64,000 bases of DNA from Vreelandella halophila (GTDB taxonomy: Bacteria > Pseudomonadota > Gammaproteobacteria > Pseudomonadales > Oleiphilaceae). Where the stretch lies: assembly GCF_009856365.1 (NCBI RefSeq), contig NZ_WMEX01000007.1, positions 1-64,000 on the forward strand, given 5' to 3'. Position 1 is the first letter of the stretch, and each line of letters starts with the position of its first letter. The position numbers and the translations under genes are program-made. Under the pieces are notes generated by a model. That model was given only the letters and a program-made list of their open reading frames with translations. It did not search any database and was not told the origin of the DNA. Positions 52,520-61,049 of this stretch are shown here, in pieces.

Positions 52520-53038
52520 ATGAACAGCTCGCCATACAGAAACGTAACACCCCGCCAATCGGGCTTTACGCTCATCGAACTGGTGGTGGTGATTGTGATT
52601 ATTGCCATTCTGGCGGCCACCGCGCTGCCACGGTTCGCGGAGCTTTCGGAAGAAGCTCACCGGGCCAGTGTGCGGGGAACCGGAGGTGCCTACGGGGCCG
52701 CAGTGGCCCTGGTCAAGGCGCAGTGGACAGGTAATGGAGCCCCCGGATCAGTGACTGACGGGCTGGAAGGGTTTGGCGCGGATAACGTCAATACCAATGA
52801 CGAGGGCTGGCCTGTTTCTACTCAGGGGGGAACTGGCAATGACTGCGTTGATCTATGGAGGGCACTGCTGCAGTCGAATGCCCCCACGGTCGGCGCCAGT
52901 ACGGGCAACGATACCGACTATGTTGCCAGCACTCGTGACGGGAACTGCGTTTACACGTACCAGCGTGACGGCAGCGGTAATTTCATTGAATACAACCCTG
53001 AGGAGGGAGAAGTTTTCACAAGTATAGACAATCCCTGA
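52520..53038 (+). CDS. mshB: MshB-like type IV prepilin
   Basis: 172 residues from ATG 52520. A 15-residue leader ends in G, then FTLIELVVVIVIIAIL with Glu at +5, the class III cleavage site for a prepilin peptidase not encoded here. The body (LPRFAELSEEAHRASVRGTGGAYG ... VALVKAQW) and paired Cys (DDCVDLW-like NDCVDLWRALL and GNCVYTYQ) resemble Vibrio MshB better than MshA. Confidence 0.85.
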   Translation: MNSSPYRNVTPRQSGFTLIELVVVIVIIAILAATALPRFAELSEEAHRASVRGTGGAYGAAVALVKAQWTGNGAPGSVTDGLEGFGADNVNTNDEGWPVSTQGGTGNDCVDLWRALLQSNAPTVGASTGNDTDYVASTRDGNCVYTYQRDGSGNFIEYNPEEGEVFTSIDNP

Positions 53039-53085
53039 CTCGCAAAACCCGCGAAATGATCCATACTGTTAGCCAAAACATTTAA

Positions 53086-53103
53086 ATCTTGAAAGATCTT
53101 GAA
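53086..53103. repeat. tandem ATCTTGAA repeat before mshA
   Basis: ATCTTGAA occurs at 53086-53093 and again at 53096-53103, separated by AG, so the unit is 10 bp. The second copy leads into the AAGGAG ribosome-binding site of mshA. It may be chance, an expression-control element, or a site for copy-number change. Confidence 0.5.
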
Positions 53104-53115
53104 GGAGTACGTTCC

Positions 53116-53601
53116 ATGCAACGTCAGCAGCAGGGTTTCACCCTCATAGAACTGGTTATTGTGATTGTTATTCTTGGCATTCTGTCCGCATTTGCTCTGC
53201 CACGGTTTGCGGATTTGGGTGGGGATGCACGCTCGGCTTCCATCGAAGGTGCTGCGGGCTCCATAAAGTCGGCGTCCTCAATTGTGCATTCAGCGTGCTT
53301 GGCCTCTACTGACTGTGATCAAAATGCCGCCCAAGGCGCATCAAATACATCGCTTACACTCGAAGGGACTACCGTGAACCTGGCGTTCGGTTACCCGGTA
53401 TCCGACACTGATGCCGCCAACCCGGATGGGATATTGGCAGCTGCCCAGATCAATGAGGATGATTTCTCGATCAATGCTGGTGATCCCCTGACGGTTCAGG
53501 CGGATGGCGCCGCAACACCTGCCAACTGCCAGGTTCAGTACACTCAGGCATCAGGCACCGGCACATCTCCTGATATTAGTGTGGATGTCAGTGATTGCTG
53601 A
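53116..53601 (+). CDS. mshA: MshA-like major pilin
   Basis: 161 residues from ATG 53116, with AAGGAG 9 nt upstream. A 7-residue leader (MQRQQQG) precedes FTLIELVIVIVILGIL with Glu at +5. LPRFADLGGDARSASIEGAAGSIKSASSIVH is the MshA pattern. Cys pairs in SACLASTDCDQ and near the C-terminus (SDC) suggest disulphides. It has its own short intergenic region (53039-53115) and a good ribosome-binding site, fitting a major subunit; base composition is more AT-rich than in the assembly genes. Confidence 0.85.
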   Translation: MQRQQQGFTLIELVIVIVILGILSAFALPRFADLGGDARSASIEGAAGSIKSASSIVHSACLASTDCDQNAAQGASNTSLTLEGTTVNLAFGYPVSDTDAANPDGILAAAQINEDDFSINAGDPLTVQADGAATPANCQVQYTQASGTGTSPDISVDVSDC

Positions 53602-53639
53602 TGATGACAGCGGCAGTAGCCTGATCTCTGGTCGAGAAT

Positions 53640-54164
53640 ATGCGGGCGCTGGGTGATCATGAACCCCGAAAAAATCGAATTCAGTTCGGTTTCACCTTGG
53701 TTGAGCTTATAATCACTCTGATACTGATCGGGGCGATCAGCGCACTGGGAATCGCACTTCTGGCGTCGCCAAGTGCTTATTCCGCAGGCGCCGCCCGCGA
53801 TCAGTTCATTTCCTCCGCTCTTCTTGCCCAAAAACGGGCCCTAGCCAACACTGACGCCACCGTTGCCCTGACGATCACTGAATCGGCGGGGCAGTGGTGT
53901 TTTCGCGTCTCTGCCAAGGGTGACGCTGGGTGTAGCGGAAACCAGCGAGGTGCCCGGACAGCCGCCCGGGAAGGGGCGAGCCTCCAGAATAACCCGGGCA
54001 CTCTGTATTACCGGGGAATACGGCGGGTCAATGCCAGCGATGAGCCGATCTCTGCCGGCTCGAACATTGATCTGAACTTTGTCCCTTCAGGAGGTGGGGC
54101 GGGGCATCCGGCCTGTATCTCGGCATCGGGGTTCGCTTACCCGGAGCGCTGTATTGATGGCTGA
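53640..54164 (+). CDS. mshC: MshC-like minor prepilin
   Basis: 174 residues. A 17-residue leader (ending QFG) precedes FTLVELIITLILIGAIS with Glu at +5. Cys in the mature part (QWCFRVSA, DAGCSGN). Minor pilin expected in the priming complex. It overlaps mshD by 8 nt. Confidence 0.82.
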   Translation: MRALGDHEPRKNRIQFGFTLVELIITLILIGAISALGIALLASPSAYSAGAARDQFISSALLAQKRALANTDATVALTITESAGQWCFRVSAKGDAGCSGNQRGARTAAREGASLQNNPGTLYYRGIRRVNASDEPISAGSNIDLNFVPSGGGAGHPACISASGFAYPERCIDG

Positions 54165-54672
54165 CTCCTCTTCTTTTTATCCCGCCAAACCGGAGTCCGG
54201 TGTCACCCTGATCGAGCTGGTGATCACGATTGTGATCGTCGGGGTTGCCATCGCCGGTGTGATTGGTAGCTATTCACTGGTGGTGGGGCGCAGTGCGAAC
54301 ACGCTTTATCAGTCGCGGACCACTGCCGTGGGTCAGGCCTACCTGGACGAGATTCTTGCGCGGCGGTTCGGGCCGGGGGTCGGCCCGGGCGGCAGTCCTT
54401 CCGCTAGTGGCTGTAACGATACAGGTACGGGTGGCGGGAAAGAGCGTGCCGATTACAGGACGGTGAATGACTATCAGGGGCTGGAGGACTCGCCGCCGCG
54501 CCTGGTATCCGGTGGTTTTGGCGAGGCCTATGAAGGGTATCGTGTAGAAGTAAGTGTTACCTGTGCCGGGGCCGAAGTGGGTGTGGGCGATGACGCCAAG
54601 CGCATTGACGTCATGGTCTATCCAGCCCAGGGGCCGAGCATGACGTTCACAGCCTACAAGGGTAACTTCTGA
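54157..54672 (+). CDS. mshD: MshD-like minor prepilin
   Basis: 171 residues from ATG 54157, inside the end of mshC; an earlier in-frame start would give an unlikely leader of over 40 residues. The leader (MADSSSFYPAKPESG) precedes VTLIELVITIVIVGVAIAG with Glu at +5. GQAYLDEILARRF is common in GspI/PilV-type minor pilins. Its TGA overlaps the mshO ATG. Confidence 0.82.
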   Translation: MADSSSFYPAKPESGVTLIELVITIVIVGVAIAGVIGSYSLVVGRSANTLYQSRTTAVGQAYLDEILARRFGPGVGPGGSPSASGCNDTGTGGGKERADYRTVNDYQGLEDSPPRLVSGGFGEAYEGYRVEVSVTCAGAEVGVGDDAKRIDVMVYPAQGPSMTFTAYKGNF

Positions 54673-55478
54673 TGCGCCGCCAGCAGGGCTTCACGCTGAC
54701 GGAGCTGATCATGGTGATCGTGATCCTGGGCATCATCGCGGCCATCTCGGTGCGCTTCATCCAGTTCTCCACTCAGGGGGCGCTGGATACCGCCAATCGC
54801 CAGCGTCTGGCACTCGGAGCAGGGATTGCTTCCGAGCAGGTCAGCCGTGAGTTGCGCTCGGCATTGCCGGGCAGCATCCGCACCAGTGAAGGTGGGGAGT
54901 GCATCGAGTTTTTCCCGATCGTGGCGGGGTCCCGGTACGTGGATGGTGCGGACAGCTTTGAACCCAATCGGGCGCTTTCCGAGTTCCAGGCAGTACCGTT
55001 CTCGCGCTCGACGGAGCAAGCCATCCGAGTGTTCATCTATCCCTATGCCGAGGGTGATTTCCCCGATGGACTGTATGAGACGGGTGCTGAAACCCGGGCG
55101 GGGCTGGGGTCGGTCAGCGGGTCCGGGGAGGAGCGCACTGTCACGCTCAGTTCGCCCCATACGTTTCCAGAGCATTCACCACAGCGACGCGTAACGCTTA
55201 CCGGAGATCCGGTGAGTTTCTGTCGTGGCACGGGGACCAATAGTCGCTACCTTTTCCGGTATTCCGGCTATGGGCTTAACGCCAGTGGTGGCCGGCCCAG
55301 CGGAGGCGTTCGTGAGGTGGTTGCGATGCCGCTTGGCGACGGGCCACTGATTTTCAGTTTTATACCGCCGACACGTCAGCGCAACGGCGTGGTGACCTTT
55401 GAATTTACGTTGCAGTCGGCGGACTCTGAGGAGTCCCTCTCTGTGGCCCAGGAGGTACAGGTGCGCAATGTTCCCTGA
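54672..55478 (+). CDS. mshO: MshO-like minor prepilin
   Basis: 268 residues, start coupled to mshD through TGATG. Leader MRRQQG, then FTLTELIMVIVILGIIAA with Glu at +5. SVRFIQFSTQGALDTANRQRLA and the large C-terminal domain fit PilW/GspJ-like MshO. It overlaps mshP by 11 nt. Confidence 0.85.
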   Translation: MRRQQGFTLTELIMVIVILGIIAAISVRFIQFSTQGALDTANRQRLALGAGIASEQVSRELRSALPGSIRTSEGGECIEFFPIVAGSRYVDGADSFEPNRALSEFQAVPFSRSTEQAIRVFIYPYAEGDFPDGLYETGAETRAGLGSVSGSGEERTVTLSSPHTFPEHSPQRRVTLTGDPVSFCRGTGTNSRYLFRYSGYGLNASGGRPSGGVREVVAMPLGDGPLIFSFIPPTRQRNGVVTFEFTLQSADSEESLSVAQEVQVRNVP

Positions 55479-55881
55479 CTCACGTCCAATCCAGTTCCAG
55501 GGGCGCCGCTCGTCCCAGGGCGGTGCCGGGCTGGTGATGGCCATCTTCCTGATTACGGTCATGGCACTGATTGTCTCGACCATTGCGCAGCTCCAACAGA
55601 CCACCGGTGAGGCTGAGGCGCTGGACATCCAGTCCACGCGAGCCTACTACGCGGCGGAGTCCGGCGCGCAGCTGGCCATGACCCTGCAGGATGAAGGGGA
55701 AGGGTGTGGTTTCGGAACCCGTACTTTTGATGGTTTCAGCAACGGCCTCAGGGACTGTGAGGCGGACGTCAAGTGTACTGACCTCAGCACACAGGAGAAG
55801 GTCTTTCGCATTGAGAGCCATGGGCAATGCGGGAGCGGAGCGGATTTAGCCAGCCGCACAGTGGAGGTACTGGCTCGATGA
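55468..55881 (+). CDS. mshP: MSHA biogenesis protein MshP
   Basis: 137 residues from ATG 55468. It has no FTLIEL-type site; instead a hydrophobic helix (GGAGLVMAIFLITVMALIVSTI reduced here to residues about 19-42) followed by STRAYYAAESGAQLAMTL, the PilX/GspK-like pattern. Four Cys follow in the C-terminal half. Overlaps both mshO and mshQ. Confidence 0.82.
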   Translation: MFPDSRPIQFQGRRSSQGGAGLVMAIFLITVMALIVSTIAQLQQTTGEAEALDIQSTRAYYAAESGAQLAMTLQDEGEGCGFGTRTFDGFSNGLRDCEADVKCTDLSTQEKVFRIESHGQCGSGADLASRTVEVLAR

Positions 55882-58800
55882 AGCGTGTAAGTGGAAGTCT
55901 GACACTGTTTGTCATCGTTGCTTCCATTCTGGCTGTTCGCACAGGTGGTGCTGCAGAGCAGGTGCTATCGGAACCGGGAGCTGGAACCCTGGTTGTGCCT
56001 GACAATGTTTCCGAAATCACCGTTGAGCTCTGGGGTGGTGGGGGTCGTGGTGGTAGCCGTCAAAGTCCTGGAGCTGCGGGTGGCGGTGGCGGGGGTGGCT
56101 ACGTCAGCGAGACGTTCCAGGTAAATCCGGGGGAAACTTACGAGTACCAGGTTGGTTCTGGAAGTAGCAGTAGTGAATCGGGTGAAAGCTCCTTTCTGAG
56201 GGGGCCTGCGGGGGCTGTTGAAGCTTTTGGGGGCGAAAGTGTTCCGCTTGACGGCGATGAGGGGGCTGTAGGTGGTTCTGGGGTTGGCGCTGAGGTCTAT
56301 CAAGGCGGTACCGGAGGTTCAGGGGAAACAGGCGGATTTTTGGAGACGGACAGGCAAGCTGGGGGAGGTGGTGCTTCAGCTGGCCCAGCAGGGAATGGTG
56401 CTGATGGTCAAACCCCTGAAGGAGGGCAGGCGGGCCAGGACAGCGGCAGCGGTGGTAACGGTGCTGAAACAGAGTTTGGGGATTCCCGGCCAGGTAATCC
56501 CGGCGGCCTTCCGGGAGGAGGCGGCGGCGGGGCAACCACCTGTTCCAGGTTGTTCTGTCCTGCCGAAGAAGGTGGAGTTGGGGGCGACGGCCAGATATGG
56601 ATAACCACAGATGGTGATCCGCTCAAAGCTTCCGCTGACATTGCCTACTGGTTTGATGGGGACTGGGGAGGGGCGGCCTCCGTTCCGGATCAGAGCGGGA
56701 ACGGTAATACGGGCACCTCAAACGGAGCATCTTTCGTCAGCGCGGGGGAAGACGGCGCGATTCCCAATTCCCCGGGCACCTGTGGTTTTGCATCCATACC
56801 AGCCGACGGCAACATAACTACTCAATCAGACGTCGCTAATGCCAGCGACTCATTCAGCATGGGCTTCTGGGTGCGGATGGAGGAGGGGCAACAGACCAGC
56901 GACACGCCCAGTATTGTCGCAGTAGGCGATGTAACCGACTTCTATGCCGAAAGGGCTGAAGTGCTGGCGGATTTTCGCGGGGGAAGTCGGGATCTCGTCT
57001 TTGTCGTTCATACACGTCAGGGGCAGGGCCAGGGACAGGGCAGTATCCGGCAGCGCGAGTTGCGATGGACTCCGGATGCAGGCACTGAAACAGATCCCTT
57101 CTCAGGGAACTGGGTGCATGTTGCCGTAAGCCATGATCTTGAAGCCAATGAGCTGGTTATGTATGTGAATGGCAATGAAGAGGTCATCAGGGAGGATTAC
57201 GAAAGAGGACGTTCCGTTGTTGAAGCCGACTCTGCAATCCAGATTGGCGGTTTTTCCGATGGAACCGCCCCCGCGGCGTTTGATTTTGATGAGTTCCGCT
57301 ATTCCGCCAGTGCGATCAGCAGTTCGCAGGCGGTGCGTCTGGCCAATGAAAGTAGACCCTGCAACACAGGTCTGGCAGGTTTCGAGATCAATGCTTCATC
57401 CGTTGCCAGTGTGTGTGAACCATTGCCAATCCAGATCACCGCCATCAATAGCTCGGGGGCACAGGTTGCTGATTATACCGGGGCTGTCGATCTTTCAACT
57501 TCGTCAGGCAATGGCAACTGGTCGATTGCGGATGGGGAGGGCGGTCTGACTCCTTCCCCTGACAATGACAATAATGGTGCTGCACAGTACCAGTTTGTTG
57601 ATGCGGATGAAGGTCAGGTGACGCTGGCTCTGGCGAACGAGTTGGCGGACCGGCTCACCGTCAGCGTTGTTGATAGTGGGGGCCAGGTAGGCACGACCTC
57701 GGATCCTATCCAGTTCCGGGAAAACATATTCCAGATCCAGTCCTCGGATTCTCTCGGAACGGACTTTGTTGCCGGTCGCGATCATCAAGTTGAGATTGCC
57801 GCTTATGGACGTGGACAGGATCAGGAGTGTGGTCCGATTACTGCTTATGATGGTGCCGTGGCTCTGAAAGCATGGCTGGATCGTGCAGATCAGGATCCAG
57901 GCGGAGAGGCCCCCTCTCTGGATGGCAGTGGTGGCCTGCCAGACTCGGAGCCAGGATCCGGAAATGTTGATGTGGTGTTCAATGAGGGTGTTGCGGAACT
58001 GCCATGGCAGGCCACGGATGTAGCTCAGTATTCATTGAATGTCCTGGATGACAGTTCCGGTATTGTTCAGGATGAAGAAGGGAACCCCTTGCCGGTGAGC
58101 GGGCAGGGGCCGGAATGGACTGTTCGCCCATTCGCGTTTCATGTCTCCGTCCCCGACAATCCAGGCGCTTCATCCCCCACCGACGATGCATTTCAGGCTG
58201 CGGGGCGTCCGTTCGACGTCAGTGTGCGGGCGGTACAGTGGCAGGCAGCTGATGATGGCAATGATGATGGGCAGCCGGATGGTCATGAGACGCCGGATCC
58301 AACGAATCGGGCGGATCTTTCGGATAACGCGTCAACTGCTTCCTTTGGCGGCAGTAAACCCGTCGCGGAGGTGTCCTCTACCCTGGTTGCCGGACCGCCC
58401 AACCCAGCGGATCCGGGCTTGGCCGGTATGCCGGAGGTCGACGCGTTCACTGATGGGCAGGGCTCTGTTACGACCCAGTTTGATGAAGCGGGCAGTATTG
58501 CTGTGCAGGCATTACTGGATGGGGGCTATCTTGGTCGGTCGGTAATGGTTCGGGGCTGGTCGGGCTTCGTGGGTAGGTTCCACCCGGAACTGTTCGCTGT
58601 CCAGCCGTCAGACGGGGCTTTTGAGCCGACCTGCAATAACTTTGCGTACACTGGGCAGCCGCATGGCTATGATCCGGCTCAGGCACCGGAACTGACCATC
58701 ACACCGAAAGCCTATCGGGCATCAGGGACCGCGCCTCAGGTCACCAATTATCGTGAAACATGGCAGTTGCTGGAGGCCGGGGATGTCTCGCGAATCTTCC

Positions 58801-59537
58801 CTGAAGAGGATGCTGACAATGGTCTCGACGTGTCGGTTGATCAAGCGCCTGAGGGAGACCTGACCCCTCTGGAAGATGGGAATATGCTCTATCAGTTCGT
58901 CGGTGATGAATTCATCTACATCCGGACTGAGGGCACACGGATCGAGCCGTTCACGAGCAATCTCACTCTGGAGGTTGATGGTGTTGATGACGGTGATGCG
59001 CAGCTGATGGAGAGTCAGAACCCTGTCACTCTGGATCCCGCCGGTGTGGAGATCCGTTATGGCCGTATCAGTCTGGGCAGTGTTTACGGCCCGGAGAACG
59101 TGGACCTCATTATGTCGCTCAGGGCTGAGTATTGGGATGGTGAGCGCTTCAGGCTGAACACCGCTGACGAGAGTGACGTTCCTCCTGCGGAAAGCGGGGA
59201 AGGGTGTTTCCAGTACAGTCCCTGGAATGAGGAAGATGGAGGAGATATTCAGATCGCTTCGCAGGATGTGGCGGATAATGTCAGGTCAGGAGACTCTACA
59301 GCGGAGACGTACGGTCTTTCCGGTGGCCAACCCAAATCTGGTAATGAGATTCTTCTGCGCTCAGGGCGTGATCCGGTTGACCCTGATGACCGCCAGAGTG
59401 AGGTTGAGCTGCTCAATGTGCCTGACTGGCTGAAACCTTTCGACAGCGACGGCAATCTCCAGAACCCGAGCGCCACTGCCACCTTCGGCGTTTATCGGGG
59501 TCACGATCGCATCATCTACTGGCGGGAGGTCCAGTAG
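55878..59537 (+). CDS. mshQ: MSHA biogenesis protein MshQ, very large exported protein
   Basis: 1219 residues from ATG 55878, overlapping the mshP stop (ATGA). Signal peptide to about residue 26; a Gly/Ser-rich low-complexity region at about 52-240; a LamG/concanavalin-like domain at about 250-495 (opening DIAYWFDGDWGGAASVPDQS); then Ig-like and a long C-terminal MshQ-type (DUF6701) region ending RIIYWREVQ. Probably a surface or pilus-tip adhesin; this is inferred from family layout. The TAG stop lies inside the arm of a REPIN-like repeat. Confidence 0.88.
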   Translation: MKRVSGSLTLFVIVASILAVRTGGAAEQVLSEPGAGTLVVPDNVSEITVELWGGGGRGGSRQSPGAAGGGGGGGYVSETFQVNPGETYEYQVGSGSSSSESGESSFLRGPAGAVEAFGGESVPLDGDEGAVGGSGVGAEVYQGGTGGSGETGGFLETDRQAGGGGASAGPAGNGADGQTPEGGQAGQDSGSGGNGAETEFGDSRPGNPGGLPGGGGGGATTCSRLFCPAEEGGVGGDGQIWITTDGDPLKASADIAYWFDGDWGGAASVPDQSGNGNTGTSNGASFVSAGEDGAIPNSPGTCGFASIPADGNITTQSDVANASDSFSMGFWVRMEEGQQTSDTPSIVAVGDVTDFYAERAEVLADFRGGSRDLVFVVHTRQGQGQGQGSIRQRELRWTPDAGTETDPFSGNWVHVAVSHDLEANELVMYVNGNEEVIREDYERGRSVVEADSAIQIGGFSDGTAPAAFDFDEFRYSASAISSSQAVRLANESRPCNTGLAGFEINASSVASVCEPLPIQITAINSSGAQVADYTGAVDLSTSSGNGNWSIADGEGGLTPSPDNDNNGAAQYQFVDADEGQVTLALANELADRLTVSVVDSGGQVGTTSDPIQFRENIFQIQSSDSLGTDFVAGRDHQVEIAAYGRGQDQECGPITAYDGAVALKAWLDRADQDPGGEAPSLDGSGGLPDSEPGSGNVDVVFNEGVAELPWQATDVAQYSLNVLDDSSGIVQDEEGNPLPVSGQGPEWTVRPFAFHVSVPDNPGASSPTDDAFQAAGRPFDVSVRAVQWQAADDGNDDGQPDGHETPDPTNRADLSDNASTASFGGSKPVAEVSSTLVAGPPNPADPGLAGMPEVDAFTDGQGSVTTQFDEAGSIAVQALLDGGYLGRSVMVRGWSGFVGRFHPELFAVQPSDGAFEPTCNNFAYTGQPHGYDPAQAPELTITPKAYRASGTAPQVTNYRETWQLLEAGDVSRIFPEEDADNGLDVSVDQAPEGDLTPLEDGNMLYQFVGDEFIYIRTEGTRIEPFTSNLTLEVDGVDDGDAQLMESQNPVTLDPAGVEIRYGRISLGSVYGPENVDLIMSLRAEYWDGERFRLNTADESDVPPAESGEGCFQYSPWNEEDGGDIQIASQDVADNVRSGDSTAETYGLSGGQPKSGNEILLRSGRDPVDPDDRQSEVELLNVPDWLKPFDSDGNLQNPSATATFGVYRGHDRIIYWREVQ

Positions 59538-59601
59538 GATCGAGCTTGCTCGCGATTCGAAGCAGCTACGGGCCTGCAATCGCGAGCAAGCTCGCTCCTA
59601 C
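59534..59601. repeat. REPIN-like inverted pair of REP sequences
   Basis: Arms 59534-59557 and 59578-59601 are 24-bp inverted repeats with one mismatch; the inner 17 bp (CGAGCTTGCTCGCGATT) are perfect. Each arm holds its own small palindrome (GAGCttGCTC). The core GTAGGAGCGAGCTTGCTCGCG is the kind of REP common in Pseudomonas-related genomes and moved by RAYT transposases. It lies between mshQ and ntrC, which converge, so it may also act as a terminator hairpin. Confidence 0.85.
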
Positions 59602-59615
59602 AGCAGAAACGGGGA

Positions 59616-61049
59616 TCAGTCTTCCTGTGGCGCCTCTTCGGCGTGCTCATCCATACCAAGTTCCTTGATCTTGCGCGTCAGCGTATTCCGCCCCCAGCCC
59701 AGCAGGTTGGCCGCATCCCGCCGTCGGCCGCCGGTGTGTTTGAGGGCGGTTTCGATCATGACGCGTTCGAACTCCGGTAACGCGGTATCCAGGATCGGGT
59801 GTTTGCCCTGTTTCAGTGCGCGGTCGGCCCAGTCCCGGAGCTGTTCCTGCCAGCTGCCGGCAGTGCTGCCGGCTTCTTCCTGCTCCAGCAGTTCCCGTGG
59901 CAGGTCGTTCACATGGATTTCGCGGCCGGAGGCCATCACAGTCAGCCAGCGGCAGACGTTCTCCAGCTGGCGTACGTTACCGGGCCAAGGCAGGGTGCTG
60001 AGGTAGGTTTCAGTGTCCTCCTTGAGGATCTTGGGTTCCACGCTCAGTTCAAGCGCCGCCTGCTTGAGGAAGTGGCGCATCAGCAGGGGAATGTCCTCGC
60101 GGCGCTCGCTCAGTGTTGGCAGGTGAACGCGGATGACGTTGAGCCGGTGGAAAAGGTCCTCGCGGAAGCTGCCTTCGCGTACCCGTTCCTCCAGGTTCTG
60201 GTGGGTGGCGGCGATGATGCGCACGTCCGCTCGAACAGGTGTGGCGCCGCCGACGCGGTAGAATTCGCCGTCGGCCAGAACGCGGAGCAGGCGGGTCTGG
60301 GTGTCCGCCGGCATGTCACCGATCTCGTCCAGAAACAGGGTGCCACCGTTGGACTGCTCAAAGCGGCCTTGGCGGGCAGCGTTGGCGCCGGTGAAGGCGC
60401 CTTTCTCGTGGCCGAACAGCTCGGATTCGATCAGGTCCCGTGGAATGGCGGCCATATTCAGGGCCACGAAGGGGCCGCCTGAGCGCGGACTGTGGTTGTG
60501 CAGGGCGCGTGCGACCAGTTCCTTGCCTGTGCCGCTTTCCCCGTTGATCAGTACTGTGATGTTGGAGTGCGAAAGGCGCCCTATGGCCCGGAAAACTTCC
60601 TGCATGGCGGGGGCCTCACCGATGATCTCGGCATTCTCGCCGGCGTGTTCCGCCTCCCGCTCACGGGCGCTTGAGCGCTGCTCCCGGCCATGATCAATGG
60701 CGCGCTGGATGAGGGAGAGGGCCTCGTCCACGTCAAAGGGTTTGGGCAGGTATTCAAAAGCGCCGGTCTGATAGGAAGAGACCGCGCTGTCCAGATCCGA
60801 GTGGGCGGTCATGATGATGACCGGCACCATGGGGAAGCGTTCACTGATGGAGCGCAGCAGGGTGATGCCATCGATGCCGGGCATTCGGATATCGCTGATC
60901 ACAGCATCCGGCTGGTCCTGCTCAAGCCGTTCCAGTATGCCTTCGCCGCTTTCAAAGCTGACCGTTTCAAGGTCGGCGCGGCTCAGTGCGCGCTCCAGCA
61001 CCCAGCGGATGCTGCGGTCGTCGTCGATGATCCAGACAGTGGCGCTCAT
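59616..61049 (-). CDS. ntrC: nitrogen regulation response regulator NtrC
   Basis: 477 residues. Receiver domain with Asp10, Asp11 and phospho-acceptor Asp53 (ISDIRMPG). AAA+ sigma-54 activator domain with Walker A GESGTGKE, the GAFTGA loop in HEKGAFTGANAARQ, and Walker B FLDEIGD. C-terminal Fis-type HTH (GGRRRDAANLLGWGRNTLTRK). It activates sigma-54 promoters when phosphorylated under nitrogen limitation. The start overlaps the ntrB stop. Confidence 0.97.
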   Translation of the reverse strand: MSATVWIIDDDRSIRWVLERALSRADLETVSFESGEGILERLEQDQPDAVISDIRMPGIDGITLLRSISERFPMVPVIIMTAHSDLDSAVSSYQTGAFEYLPKPFDVDEALSLIQRAIDHGREQRSSAREREAEHAGENAEIIGEAPAMQEVFRAIGRLSHSNITVLINGESGTGKELVARALHNHSPRSGGPFVALNMAAIPRDLIESELFGHEKGAFTGANAARQGRFEQSNGGTLFLDEIGDMPADTQTRLLRVLADGEFYRVGGATPVRADVRIIAATHQNLEERVREGSFREDLFHRLNVIRVHLPTLSERREDIPLLMRHFLKQAALELSVEPKILKEDTETYLSTLPWPGNVRQLENVCRWLTVMASGREIHVNDLPRELLEQEEAGSTAGSWQEQLRDWADRALKQGKHPILDTALPEFERVMIETALKHTGGRRRDAANLLGWGRNTLTRKIKELGMDEHAEEAPQED

